A DNA stretch of 64,000 nt from Gonocerus acuteangulatus (Eukaryota > Arthropoda > Insecta > Hemiptera > Coreidae): positions 42,621,335 to 42,685,334 of the forward strand of contig OX328123.1 in assembly GCA_946811695.1 (NCBI GenBank), in the 5' to 3' direction. A program made the position numbers and the translations under genes. Below, in pieces: positions 10,886 through 21,889 of this stretch; positions within the stretch are counted from its first letter, which is position 1, and every line of letters starts with the position of its first letter. The notes beneath the pieces are model-generated. The model saw only the letters and a program-made list of their open reading frames with translations. It was not told where the DNA came from and made no database searches.

Positions 10886-11681
10886 TTGAAGTACCATCCT
10901 GTCCATTTTCAGGTCCGACAAGGATCAGAGTACTCAGAATATTACCCTGTGGAAGCGGGAGTTCCCCAGGGCAGTGTTCTGGGCCCTATGCTCTACACCC
11001 TGTATACAGCCCATTTTCCAACAAGTCCCGACGCCCTTCTAGCAACCTATGCAGATGATACAGCTATCCTCGCATCCCACCCAAATCCTAACACTGCGTC
11101 GCAGAATCTTCAGTCCCACTTTAATAAAATTCAAGAGTGGTGTAAAAAATGGAGAATCAAGGTGAATGAGGAAAAATGCCATCACATCACCTTCACCCTC
11201 CGGCGCAGTTTCTTTCCACCAGTACACTTCAATAACGTCCCATTACCCTCTTCTGATACAGTTCGCTATCTCGGACTACACTTGGACTCCCGACTCGGAA
11301 ACATCACTTAAAACGTAAAAGACAAGAACTTAACAGACGATTTGGACAACTCTACAAACTGTTGAGCCCAAATCACATTTATGTACTGAAAACAAACTGA
11401 TCTTTTACAAATCACTATTGCGACCCATTTGGACATCCGGTTCAGAACTCTGGGGAACTGCGAAAACATCGAACATCAGACACATTCAAACATTCCAATC
11501 CAAAATAGTCTATGCTTCCTTCTACGTTTCCAACCTCAACCTCCATAAAGACCTCAATATCCCACTCGTTAAAGACGTTGAATCATCCAGATTCCAGCTT
11601 AGTAGAGCTTGTGTAGGCCCCTCTCAACGTGATTTGAGCGTCCTTCTGGCGTTAATCGAGGATGAAGTTGGGAGGCCTTGA
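10886..11681 (+). pseudogene. LINE reverse transcriptase, C-terminal half
   Basis: 10886-11311 carries AGVPQGSVLGPMLYTLYTA (RT block B) and YADDTAIL (catalytic block C, both Asp kept), then the ..KWRIKVNEEKC block and YLGLHLDSRL. The frame breaks at 11311 and resumes at 11418 with LLRPIWTSGSELWG, the thumb block typical of Jockey elements. The ORF ends at 11681, and 80 bp of 3' UTR follow. The first catalytic Asp block is deleted, so no activity is possible. Confidence 0.85.
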
Positions 11682-11765
11682 GCACAGAACCTATGTATCA
11701 TTCATCACATTACCAGATGTACTTATATAAAGGATGTAATGATCAATAAAGAAATATATATATAA

Positions 11766-12146
11766 AAAAATTATTGCCATTTGTTTGTGATCAGATATTA
11801 AGCTTGTCTTGTAAGGTCTTATTAAACACTGTCCAATGGTTGGATAGTATTCTATAGCTGAATTAAGTGATAGTACTTGTGGTACGTTCTAAAACGGAAA
11901 CACAACAGTTCTACACAACGTAGAAACAAATTTACGCTACAATGAGATCAACCAAGCACGAACCCTAAAAGGATATGAAGGATAATGGTGCAACCGTACT
12001 CAATACCCCATTCCAGTCCATAATTTTGGTAAGACTCCCCGAAACTGGAGTAGTTGGAATAAGGTCCTAGGATCTCGCGGCTCCTGGAGGATTGTTGGCA
12101 CATACGAGTGGGACTTGTGTCAGTAGGTAGAAGTTACTCTGCTTCA
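11766..12146. other. Unassigned
   Basis: No ORF or repeat recognised. Confidence 0.4.
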
Positions 12147-12350
12147 GAGTTGTCAGAGTAATGAGTCAGCGAGAAGTTCGCAACGAGCGTCAAACTGTTC
12201 CACAACTCTCTCTTAGTCATCGTTCCAGTTCCAGTGTGCGAGTGTTTCTCATAGCCACTCTACAGATAATTAGCACTACTTCTCCGCGCTATTACCTCCA
12301 TACTCAAACAATTACTTTAGACAATACTTGTATGTATCTGTTGTAGGCGG
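12147..12350 (+). other. Possible LTR fragment
   Basis: Opens with TGTCAGAGTAATGA, which also occurs at 41114 followed by different sequence. The TG start, a GC-richer promoter-like body and the lack of coding fit a solo LTR, but no second end with a target duplication was found. Confidence 0.25.
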
Positions 12351-13961
12351 GTGTATAAAGAAATGTATGCATCGATGATCGGTGAATACGCTTAATCGAT
12401 TAAAATTAGCTGATTGTTCAGCGCAATTTTTGTGATGTGGCCATAACAGTTGTTCGCGCACTTGTCTGTATGATCTGAAGAAGCTTTGATAATTGCTTTT
12501 GATGAAGCACTAAAGGTGAGACACTATAGGATGGAGGTGGAAATATTCCCGACGGTTCCGCAATTTGCGAATTCCCATTCTAATGAGCAACATGCTACGA
12601 AAACTGATTATGTCTCGTTTAAGAGCAGGGAAGCTTTTCGATGTGGTCGATGTTTTGAACCACCATCTCCGATTGACGTATATCGTAATTCACGCCTAAA
12701 TATCTTTTGTAGGAAGGTTATTTACCTTTCAAATAGTCACCTAACACATGCCTCAGTTTCTTAAGTGCACGCAGAAGCCTACTAACACAAACATTAGACA
12801 GTAGTTTTTGTTTTTTTCTGTAGATAAAACTATGTTCCTTAGAGCAGATACTTCTGGCTAACGAACTTCGTTTTAGACGAAGAATTTCTTTATCATATGA
12901 AATCAAAAATGGGATATTTTTTTTTTAAAGGAACACACGTCTTTTCACCGAGCCCTTTTTCGTCAAATCTTCTGGTGACTATTTCCGGATTGCGACATTG
13001 AGCCGATATCGCAATGGCGTTACCGTCATGAGGTAGGAAGGAAACTAACTTAAACGTTTGTGTTGGGAAGAGAAACACAAGTTTTAGAATAGTATTCTAT
13101 TTTCTGTAAATATATGTTCATTACCTAATCATAAAAAAATTTATAAGAAACCGATCTTCTATAAAAGCCGCCATTCCTTCGCTAGGGAAACCGGTTGATT
13201 CCTAGTTTTGCATAATTCCTGAATGCAGATTCAAATGAGAATGTAAAGGGATGTAAATAGTCCTAATTGGGAGCAATAACAAGGAGCGGTACGTCATTAG
13301 TACATCTCCATCATCCATGCCCTCCAGCTACTTGTAAATTATCTACGTCTTTATGGAAAAATAGCAAGATTAGCTTATAAATTAGGAGCCCAAATCAGGA
13401 TAGAAATCATGCAAGGAATTTAGCATGCGTCCTCAATCTTCGCAGATTGGAAACCACCTTATAAGATCCCCTTAATGGTGGGTACGAAGGAGTTGGACCC
13501 GAAATGTAGAGGTAGATATCAAATATCTTTACATTTATCCATTATTTTTTTCTGAGTCTGTAGGTCTGGAACCCATCACACTAATACGATTCCGAAATAA
13601 ATAAAGTGGGTCTGAAACAACCTGAGTACTATACACATATATATTTCTCTATTCGGACCCAAACCTCAACTGGATAAGTTTTGATAAAATTTGGTATGAT
13701 GATATTGTGTCTTATATACAATTAGTGTTTGTAAACAAGATGAATCTCCCAATCAGAATTAAAGAAAATCATTAAAAAAATAAAAATTCTCCTCAAAGCA
13801 CCTTTTATTCTTTTATATCTCATCGAATGTATCAGGTTTTTAAACGGAAGAACAAAACATATTTCTTTAGACATGAAATAGATATTTTTTTTGGCATTGG
13901 TTCACATTTATAGATGAAATTCAACAATAGTGATATCCTAGCACAGCGACCTATTATTAGT
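12351..13961. other. Unassigned, no gene seen
   Basis: One 92-codon open frame at 12486-12764 has no recognisable motif. No repeat match inside the window was noticed. Confidence 0.4.
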
Positions 13962-13997
13962 GCGCCAGGCCAAGTTCCGGCCTAAGCATACTGTGTG
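13962..13997 (+). repeat. 36-bp sequence inverted at 17935-17970
   Basis: GCGCCAGGCCAAGTTCCGGC followed by .taagcatactgtgtg recurs inverted at 17935-17970 with a single mismatch. The sequences diverge immediately beyond it on both sides. See findings. Confidence 0.85.
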
Positions 13998-14460
13998 TAT
14001 ATTACAGGCGGTCTTAGAGCCGATTTTTACCTTCTCATAACTTTCAACCAGGTAAAGATAAAGTTATGAAATTTTACACAGGTATTATACTAGATGTGAG
14101 TAAAACTGGAAATTTTCATAATTCTACATCGAATAGTTTCTGAGATATAGGCGATCGAAAATCGGGATTTATAGGACTCACTCACTCACTCACTCACTCA
14201 CTGACTCATCAAAATTATTAGGCACTTCCCATGATGCTAGAGACTTGAAATTTTGCATGAAGATAGATATGAAGACGTTATTAAAGGAAAAAATCGAAAA
14301 ATCGCGAAAAGTTGTGTTTGACTCCGCTTCCGGGGCGGGGGCGTTCCAGTTTTGTACTTCCTTCGGAAACCCATCATTCCGTCCGAAACCCATGATGTGG
14401 GGTATCAAATGAATTGTCTCGGTATGAAGAACCTATATTTGATGTTTTAAGAAACAATTA
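13998..14460 (+). repeat. Dispersed repeat with (CACT)n
   Basis: Shares blocks, in inverse orientation, with 40430-40763: agagccg, the ataggcgat/ATCGGAAT stretch, a CACT/GTGA microsatellite, atcgaaaaatc and the cccatgatgtggggtatcaaatga block. The last block also recurs as a direct repeat at 15005-15110. Confidence 0.6.
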
Positions 14461-14483
14461 GACGCATATAGGCTCGGTAAAAA

Positions 14484-14960
14484 TCGTATACCAGCTGTCT
14501 GTCTGTATGTTTGTTCCTCTTACAAATCCGTACCGTTTGACCGATTTTGACCAAACTTGGGACACAGATGGGTCTTGATACGGGGAGAATCTTAGGCTAG
14601 GTTAAATTGTCTATCAGCTGTCTGTCTGTTTGTTCCTTATACAAATACAAACCGTTTGACCGATTTTGACAAAATTTGACACATATGTCGGTCTTTATCC
14701 GGGTAGTGTCATAGGCTAGTCAAAATCGTCTATCAGTTGTCTGTCTGCATGTTTGTTCCTTACACAAATTCACACCATTTGACCGATTTTGACCAAACTT
14801 GGCACACAGGTAGGCCTTGGTCCGGGGAATGCACTAGGCTATGTAAAAAAGGTCTGTCAGCTGTCTGTCTGTATGTTTGTTCCGTATACAAATTCACACT
14901 GTTTGGCCTATTTTGACCAAACTTGGCATGCAGGTAGGTCTTGATACGGGAGTGTCATAT
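14484..14960 (+). repeat. ~120-bp tandem repeat, about four units
   Basis: Each unit carries ctgtctgtctgtatgtttgt, then gtttgaccgattttgacca, aacttggcacacaggtagg and cttgatacgggga. The same motif string follows the Helitron-like 5' end at 36537, which suggests that this array belongs to a Helitron-type family. Confidence 0.8.
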
Positions 14961-15152
14961 TACCTATGACGTTTTGTACTTTTTGTTCCATCGAAATGCT
15001 ATAATTTCTTCTGAAACCCATCATGTGGGGTATCAAATGAATCGTCTTGGTAAGGAGAACCTATATTTGATGTTTTAAAAAACGTTTCGACGCGTCTTAA
15101 CGAAAACAGTTGTGACTTCTTTCTTAAATGTAGTAAATAAAGTCGTAGGGGT

Positions 15153-15424
15153 TCACTGCATAATATACTTCAAAGCAGATACTAAGTTTTTCAAAGTCGA
15201 GCCATCTAAATTACAAAGTTTAGGATCACAAACCCAAAATGTATCGTCTTTGGTCTCATATTTTTCTTGAAGGCCTTCTGCACTTTCCCTATTGTGATCT
15301 TTATCCTCGGGATAAGGTTCCTGTGTTTTACAGTGTAATAGTTTAGTTAAGAGAGCAATCAATTTGTCCTCTAGAGTAATGTCATCTGGAAGAGCTTCTA
15401 ACTTTTCTAGTCTAGTGATTAGAT
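15153..15424 (-). CDS. Candidate terminal exon or gene fragment, unknown protein
   Basis: A minus-strand frame of about 90 codons ends at a stop at 15153. Its protein is mixed and polar, with no low-complexity bias (…LEALPDDITLEDKLIALLTK…, …TFWVCDPKLCNLDGSTLKN…). The frame opens just after CACTAG (plus-strand 15410-15416), which could be a 3' splice acceptor. A second option is a start upstream of a frameshift. I do not recognise the family. It looks more protein-like than other short ORFs here, but no upstream exon or promoter was found, and its downstream flank is repeat. It could be a terminal exon, a processed fragment or part of a transposon. Confidence 0.3.
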
Positions 15425-15570
15425 GTATGTAGGTTGATTATTGGTATCAAATATCAAGCAGTAAGGAGAATCTTATGCAGAATCCAAAGACCCTGGTTTT
15501 ATTTGAAGTACAAAAGCCAGTAGGTATGCGGCAACTAAATTCTATTTAATACTTAGAAAAAAGTAATGAG

Positions 15571-16318
15571 ATCCCCAAAAAAACATAAATGTGAAATAGA
15601 GGCCAAGTTCCTGCCCCCACAAAGAAACACTCCCTTCCTCAAAAATATCCCCTCCTAAACCCCCCCCCCAAAAACGCCTTACCATTCTACACTCCAAAAA
15701 AGTAGTATGAGTTGGTGTATTAATTCAACCAAAAATATTTGCCAATACAAGAGATGATACAAGAAACAAATGTCCAAGTTCATTACTTGGAAGACCTCAT
15801 AGTTACTTACTAAGAACAGTAAAGACACTTCAACTGACCTTTAAAAACAACAATAAAAATACTTATATCCAGTTACTAAAATATCACTTTCCTCAACCAG
15901 GTATATTCTTAAACTTGGCATTGTTTATTTTTTCTCTAAAGATAATTTCGGCACAAAAAAAAAACATTGCCAAGTTTAAGAATATACCTGGTTGAGGAAA
16001 GTGATATTTTAGTAACTGGATATAAGTATTTTTATTGTTGTTTTTAAAGGTCAGTTGAAGTGTCTTTACTGTTCTTAGTAAGTAACTATGAGGTCTTCCA
16101 AGTAATGAACTTGGACATTTCTTTCTTGTATCACCTCTTGTATTGGCAAATATGTTTGGTTGAATTAATACACCAACTCATACTACTTTTTTGGAGTGTA
16201 GAATGGTAAGGCGTTTTGGGGGGGGGGGGGTTAGGAGGGGATATTTTTGAGGAAGGGAGTGTTTCTTTGTGGGGGCAGGAACTTGGCCTCTATTTCACAT
16301 TTATGTTTTTTTTTGGGA
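15571..16318. mobile_element. Foldback element, ~355-bp arms
   Basis: 15571-15926 and 15961-16318 are near-perfect inverted copies with a 34-base loop. The outer ends read atccccaaaaaaacataaatg and its complement. Inside each arm lie ggccaagttcctgccccc and a C10/G12 run. No coding capacity. The outer ~55 bp recur at 37885-37945. The few arm differences (indels in homopolymers, single substitutions) suggest a fairly recent origin. Confidence 0.9.
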
Positions 16319-16344
16319 TTTATTATTTCTCTAGCTCGTTTATT

Positions 16345-17112
16345 TCACAGCATGTGCAGTGATTGATTTTGACCTTGTTCACAATTTCAAACTCATTCGC
16401 CAAAGCACCAGCTTCACTGCTGCACTATTTGCTATCACCGCAGCCCTGCATCTAGCTATAGAATCCCCATGAAAGAACATACTTGTCTGTACCCAAGAAG
16501 TGCCCTCGAAAGTGTTGAAGACATGTTCACAAAAAACTCCCTTATCTCAAAAATCCTACAGTATACCAGAGTTCTCAGAGATAACGGAAAAGCCGTCCAT
16601 CTAATATGGATTCCCGGCCACCTTGGGATTCCTGGCAATGAAAAAGCTGATCAAGCCGCTCGGGCTGCACACAGTTTGAGCGAGATTACCAGGGTTCCGT
16701 TATCTGATAGTGAACTCGTAGCGCCAGCCATAAGCATGATCGAAGAAGGATGGAGAAATATGTGGTCCGAATGCGGAGAGCAAAAACTTAAACAAGTCAA
16801 GCACGACTTGAGAGCCTGGTCCATCTCACACAGAATATCAAGATGAGAGGAGATTGTCCTAGCTCGGCTCAGACTTGGCCACTCCAGACTGACTCATGGC
16901 TACTTGATGTCTAGAGGAATCCCACCTGTCTGCGGAAGATGCAATTAGCCGATCATTGTAAAACATATATTCGAAGACTGCTCTCGCTATAGGCTGCTGC
17001 TCCAACAGCTAGGAATACCAAGGAATTTGGCGGAAGCTCTGCGGGACGATTGTAAATCAGTTGATGTGGTCATGGATTTTTTAAAAAAGGCGCAGCTATA
17101 TCATTTACTGTA
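16345..17112 (+). pseudogene. I-type LINE: RNase H and C-terminal zinc-finger tail
   Basis: A first frame (…DFDLVHNFKLIRQSTS…, …ALFAITAALHLAIESP*) gives the start of an RNase H domain up to 16471. A shifted frame continues VCTxxSALESVEDM…, then VHLIWIPGHLGIPGNEKADQ, the last RNase H block with its His and Asp. After an in-frame TGA at 16843-16845 the tail reads ARLRLGHSRLTHGYLM, then CGRCN*…VKHIFEDCSRY, a CxxC..H..C knuckle, and ends at a stop at 17112. RNase H followed by this tail is typical of I-clade LINEs. The RT is missing because the foldback abuts the truncated 5' side. One frameshift and two in-frame stops make it dead. Confidence 0.85.
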
Positions 17113-17287
17113 AAAAGTGTAGCCATTTTAGATTAATATTAGTATTGTACCAAATAAGAAAGCATTGTTAGTGTTAGTACGATGTAAAGTTGATGATCTT
17201 AATAATATATTATAGCGTAATCGCTAGAATATATTAAAAAAATAATTATAATAAAAAATACAATAAGATATGAGATATAAAAAAAAT

Positions 17288-17370
<83 letters not shown>
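17113..17370 (+). repeat. LINE 3' UTR with A-rich/(TA)n tail
   Basis: About 180 bp of non-coding DNA follows the LINE stop. It leads to aataaaaaaaaaaaaaaa at 17287 and a 66-bp (TA)n tract, a plausible LINE tail expanded as a microsatellite. Confidence 0.6.
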
Positions 17371-17374
<4 letters not shown>

Positions 17375-17784
17375 AAAAAGAATATACAAAAGAAGAAGGG
17401 GAAAAAAAAATAAAACGATAAAAGAAGGAAAAAGTATGAAATTACTAACACGTAAAAGTAAAAAATAAATAAAATAAAATAAATAAAGAAAAATATTTTT
17501 TTAAATAATAAAAAAATAAAATAAATAAATAGATAATATAACGAATATATACATTTTTAAGTGTGTTTTCCTTTCTCTTTAAGGACATCTGAATCTGGTT
17601 CTTATATCTATTTAATAATAATATTTTCCAAGCAAGATTAACAACTGCAATTTTAGATACACAACCCTGTCTCAAACACACAACACTGAAAACACATCCT
17701 TACATTAAACTCAATTCAATTATTCTCTAAGGACGGAGATGATCAAGCAATTTTCTGCCCTTAAACCACCAACCAACCTAACCT
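17371..17784. other. A-rich unassigned DNA
   Basis: Simple A/T sequence with many AAATA runs up to 17550, then ordinary sequence without a recognisable gene. Confidence 0.4.
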
Positions 17785-17943
17785 ACTAATAAAATTAGCA
17801 AGCATTATACATACCTTAAAGACAAGACTGACAAAAATCTGGAATCTGACCTAATATATTCCATTAATTGTGCTAATTGTCCAAAAACATACATTGGAAT
17901 GACAAAACAAAGGCTAAAGAAGAGGATTTACCAGCACACAGTA
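17785..17943 (+). pseudogene. Penelope-like element, GIY-YIG endonuclease start
   Basis: The frame reads SKHYTYLKDKTDKNLESD, then LIYSINCANCPKTYIGMTKQ and RLKKRIYQHT. It has the CxxC..YIG.T...L..R...H pattern that opens the GIY-YIG endonuclease domain of Penelope-like retroelements, where it lies C-terminal to the RT. The RT is absent upstream, and the domain is cut off where the 36-bp inverted sequence at 17935 begins. It would have nicked DNA for target-primed reverse transcription. Confidence 0.75.
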
Positions 17944-17970
17944 TGCTTATGCCGGAACTTGGCCTGGCGC
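17935..17970 (-). repeat. 36-bp inverted partner of 13962-13997
   Basis: Starts within the end of the Penelope-type frame and ends in GGCCTGGCGC. One mismatch to the partner 3.9 kb upstream. Confidence 0.85.
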
Positions 17971-18097
17971 GCCTAGATAATTTTCGATATGTTGAGTAAA
18001 TTATAGGAACTGTTTACGTCGATTGATATTTTTTTTAATGCTTTCTTTTTGCAAGCATGACCCAACATTCATATATTGTTAGTTTTATTTTTCCCGC

Positions 18098-18358
18098 GTT
18101 CATGGTTTGAATTCGGCCTCCCTGACCGTCCCTAGGCCAACCCAGCCTTTAATTAATTTAATTAATAATGGGTACCTTGGGTGCTAATGACTCCAGCAGT
18201 CGAAGCAGCCAAGGGGAAAATCAGGCGGCCGGAGCATAGTACTGACCAAACTATCTCCCTAGTGTTCTGTATGGTCATGAATCAGATACCTCTATAGTAT
18301 CTGCCCCTCAGGGCCCTCGTGGCCTGTTACGGGACTGATTTTTTTTTTTTTTTTTTTT
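18098..18358 (+). mobile_element. SINE, second family, headless copy
   Basis: Shares the ggccgtccctaggcc, caggcggccggagcatag and tatctgcccctcagggccct blocks with 3610-3846. The tRNA-like head is missing, and the copy ends in a run of 18 T. Confidence 0.7.
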
Positions 18359-18429
18359 ATTCCCTAAACCGTTATTAATGATGTTAAAATTACAGAAGTA
18401 TTGCAAGCTAAATGGTATTGAAGAAAATA

Positions 18430-18783
18430 TAAAATTACATGTTACATAGTTCTCAAGACACGATTAGATAGAAAGGCTTGTGGGTGGGTCTGGTTTTGAT
18501 TTCCAAGTAAGAAAAAAATCTGAAACAGAATCTGCCTGAGAAATGCGGGCACAGGCTTGTTAATGGATCGGCAGCCGGTTTGGTGGCATTTAGCCCTGTA
18601 CCCTGTCATCATTTACAGTTGGGACCTTGTGTGGGTGGAACAGGACAGCGGTCTCGTGTTCGATGTCGTCTTTAAGGAATAGCTATGGGTAGGTAAGGAC
18701 GACTCCCTCCCTGTTTAGGTTGTAGTTTAGAAAACGATACTATTGATGGGGCGAAAGGTTGGAAGAGAAATAAATAAATAAAT
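18430..18783 (+). mobile_element. Probable LINE 3' UTR with (AAAT)n tail
   Basis: GC-richer, non-coding DNA ends in gaagagaaataaataaataa. A 3' UTR plus short AAAT repeats is typical of RTE/CR1-group LINEs. No coding part was found, so the family is unknown. Confidence 0.4.
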
Positions 18784-18880
18784 GGTCAGACCCGCAGGAC
18801 CTGCGTCTTCCCGGCGCGTTTCCGTTCTTATCCTCGGTGTCATTTAGAATGCTTAGAATAGATACAATTAATCCAGGCTT
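18784..18880 (-). mobile_element. Helentron-like family X, 3'-end fragment
   Basis: tcagacccgcaggacctgcg is a diverged form of the terminal hairpin gtccgactcgcaggaactgcg. It is followed by the same subterminal stretch as 341-400. Confidence 0.6.
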
Positions 18881-19069
18881 CATAACAAATTTAATTTATG
18901 TTCTTTATTCATTTATTTATTTTATTTTATTATTTTTTTTACTTATTTATAATTATTTATTTATATTTTATTTTAATTTTTCTTTTTTCGGTTGGACACC
19001 ATATTATTATTATAATCAAAGCGCTATGTTATCACCCATCATCGGATAATATAGAATTTTCAGATGATG

Positions 19070-19164
19070 ACCGTTTTTTTTTTTTGTTTTTTTTTTTGTT
19101 TTGTTTTTTACATCCAGGGTGCAGCGAGGAATTTTCCCACCAAGCCCTGAGATGAAAAAATTCC
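19070..19164 (-). mobile_element. tRNA-type SINE, 3' half
   Basis: A T-run (poly-A on the minus strand) is followed by acatccagggtgcagcgagg and attttcccaccaagccc, the complement of the SINE body seen at 24160-24260. The tRNA head is missing. Confidence 0.7.
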
Positions 19165-19312
19165 AATCAATGGGTAGTAAATACACATATTAACAAGTCA
19201 GCAGTTACATCTTTCTCTTTGTTAAACAATAGACTTGAAATAAAAACACTCAACTGACCTGATCCAGGCATGTAAAGGCAATATACCAAATTTATAATAT
19301 ACCTTTAGAGCG

Positions 19313-19443
19313 GTTCCTCCCTCCCCCTAAGGGGAGAAACACCGCTTATAAGGTTGTAAGGTTGACCTCATGACACTATCCAGAAATGGCAACTAGAAAG
19401 TTTTATGTTTCAGAACCTATAGAACTAAAACATAATGGTGGTT

Positions 19444-19506
<63 letters not shown>

Positions 19507-19585
19507 AGATATTTTCTACATGTTTTAATTTCATCTAAACTAGGATATTTAAAGTTTGGTTACATTTGGAGTTAAGGAAGTAATA
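19313..19585 (+). mobile_element. Helentron-like family X, 5' part
   Basis: Begins tttagagcggttcctccctc with a stem against aggggagaaacaccgc, followed by the family-X block (ttcagaacc, ggtggttcaaata), a 54-bp (TA)n and the tggttacatttggagttaag stretch. The right half found in complete copies is absent. Confidence 0.75.
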
Positions 19586-20489
19586 ATTCTTTCGTACTGC
19601 GTGACTTTATAATAACTTTAACTTCATTTAACTTTCCTCGGGCACAGCAGTCGTCGGAATCGTTCAATAGAGCGACCGAAAGCGACAGACAAGTAGATGG
19701 CAAAATTTCTTGAAACAAGTATTCGAACATGAACATACTGTCTAGCCAATCATTATTTTCAATTATAAATCTGTCCGGATATCTTCCAGCTTCGTGCCAT
19801 TTCATTTTCGCAATTTTTTTTATTTTAAATGAGTCCTTAATGTAGCTGAAAACGTTGGAATAATATTCACTATCTCAAACGTTTCCAAATATGGCAATAT
19901 ATATTGAATCTACATCCTTACAATTTCACCAAATACTAAATAGCTTCCTACGCGGAAATGGAATTTATTTTCCACAAAACATATAAGCAGACGAAAGCAG
20001 CTAAATGTCTCAATTTTCTCTCATATACCTTCTAAGTAACCTGTACCATAAATTTCACAAAGTACTTTGAGGTAATTTTTAGTAAAAGTCCTTTTAAGTT
20101 TTAAAAATGCCTTATTTTAAAGTATGTTAAAAAAAAATTATAATAATGGGTCAGTATATAAACTAATTATTTGGAGAATCACTTGCTTGAATAACAGTAG
20201 TATATATTCACTAATAAAAAACTAAAAATGAAAAAAATATCAGCACGATGATGTACGGAGCACAATTGAAAGATTGAATAGTTTAAACCAAATGTAACCC
20301 GTCGAATCAAATACTATTTACAGCGTTGTGTTTACTTTGGAATTCGCCTGCTAAAATCAAAACAACCTCGAATACGGTTCCAGGGACAGCTCCCCTTTAC
20401 ACTAAATACAACAGTTTCATCAATTTCGAACATGAATTTTTTCCACCTAGATTGGTCATTCGTCCCACTGTTCGGACGTGGGAATCGAA
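19586..20489. other. Unassigned; one protein-like minus ORF
   Basis: A minus-strand open frame at 19572-19805 (…GRYPDRFIIENNDWLDSMF…) starts in a good context (AAAATGAAATGG) but runs into the family-X fragment and has no recognised family. The rest shows nothing. Confidence 0.3.
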
Positions 20490-20545
20490 CCCACCATCTC
20501 CCGCTTATGAATCCAAGGCGCTAGCCACTAGACCACGGGAGACCC
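20490..20545 (-). mobile_element. tRNA-type SINE, head only
   Basis: tgggaatcgaacccaccatc and taaggcgctagccactagac-like sequence are the complement of the B and A boxes of the SINE heads at 24111 and 25690. The body is missing. Confidence 0.75.
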
Positions 20546-20666
20546 ATGATGACCAATTAATTCATAAACAATCACTCTATTATATTCCTTATTATTATTC
20601 TCACTTTTTTTTAATTTTTTATTATTCTTTTGAGCAGATCACCGTTGTTGTGAAGCTAACCAAATG

Positions 20667-21096
20667 AATAAATAAATAAATTATCTAGCGCCTATGTAAG
20701 AGTTAAATTATTATCATAGTTTTAGTTAATAATTATTGTATTTTTTTTGTATTACCCTTATATTTATTATATATATATATATGCTTGATGTTTATTTTTC
20801 GTCGCTGGGATGATATTTTTAGATGGAACGGCATTTTTCTCCAGTGGTGGTACTCCTCCTCACTTCTTCCTGAGATTTTTCGATGGATTCATCTCCATCT
20901 TCGTCAGCCAGGTACTGATGTTTCTTCCGGTGTTCCCTTGGCAACCACCGAGGAAGAAACATCAAGCACCTGGCTGACAAAGATGGAGATGAATCCATCG
21001 AAATATCTCAGGAAGAAGTGAGGAGGAGTACCACCACTGGAGAAAAATGCCGTTCCATCTAAAAATATCATCCCAGAGATGAAAAATAAACATCAA

Positions 21097-21150
<54 letters not shown>

Positions 21151-21244
21151 AATATAAGGGTAATAAAAAAAATACAATAATTATTACCTAAAATTATGAT
21201 AATAATTTAACTCTTACATAGGCGCTATATAATTTATTTATTTA
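20667..21244. mobile_element. Foldback element, ~260-bp arms
   Basis: 20667-20930 and 20953-21244 are inverted copies with a 20-base centre (ttccggtgttcccttggcaa region). The (TA)n tract is about 20 bp in the left arm and about 48 bp in the right, so the microsatellite has changed length since the arms formed. A further piece of the arm (gaaaaatgcc.ttccatctaaa) is repeated at 21245-21266 before another (TA)n. Confidence 0.85.
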
Positions 21245-21263
21245 GAAAAATGCCTTTCCATCT

Positions 21264-21266
<3 letters not shown>

Positions 21267-21321
<55 letters not shown>
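21267..21321. repeat. (TA)n microsatellite
   Basis: About 27 TA units, followed by (GAT)n. Confidence 0.95.
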
Positions 21322-21326
<5 letters not shown>

Positions 21327-21782
21327 ATGATGATGATAATTATTATTATTACATGATAATATAATTATTATTGACGAGTATCAAGAATAATTGCATTGTA
21401 TTTTTATCTATATTATTAAAAATTATGAATGGAGATTTAATTATACAGTCAATTGAAATATATTACATGTTTGTGAAAGGGTCCTGAAAGGCATATTTAA
21501 AGGCTCACTAGGCAGGAGATGAGGCTGGGTTCTCACACAGAAATAGCTTTACAGAAATACCTTGGAGAGACAATAGGCCTGTAGGATCTGGCTACTTAGG
21601 GGCAACTCGGGTTTAAGCTTCCAGAAAGGCTTGTTAAGGAGCTCTTCCTTTCATCAGAATGTCCGTCTTTACTACAATTGTATTTAATAAACCGCTGAGC
21701 ATTATATACTATTAATAAATTCATATTCAAAACATTAACTTTAGAAAAAGTAATCTTCCTGGGTAAAGTGTGAATTCTTTCT

Positions 21783-21838
21783 GCTGTTCGTCCTTAGTGC
21801 CTTAACCAAAAAGCTAATGGCCAAGATGTAGATGCGCC

Positions 21839-21888
<50 letters not shown>
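21783..21888 (+). mobile_element. SINE 3' end with ~48-A tail
   Basis: Ends aagatgtagatgcgccgta followed by A48, the same terminus as the 5S- and tRNA-headed SINEs. The head was not recognised; the 250 bp upstream are not clearly related. Confidence 0.6.

Positions 21889-21889
<1 letters not shown>

Larger units (their letters stand above)
9600..11765 (+). mobile_element. Degenerate Jockey-type LINE
   Basis: In order: the end of ORF1, an ORF2 start overlapping the ORF1 stop, an endonuclease, an RT whose N-terminal half is missing, the RT core and thumb, a short 3' UTR and an A-rich tail (caataaagaaatatatatat). The 5' end was not located. A minus-strand copy of the last ~150 bp lies at 30433-30587, which confirms the 3' boundary. 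Many stops and frameshifts make this a dead copy. Confidence 0.85.
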
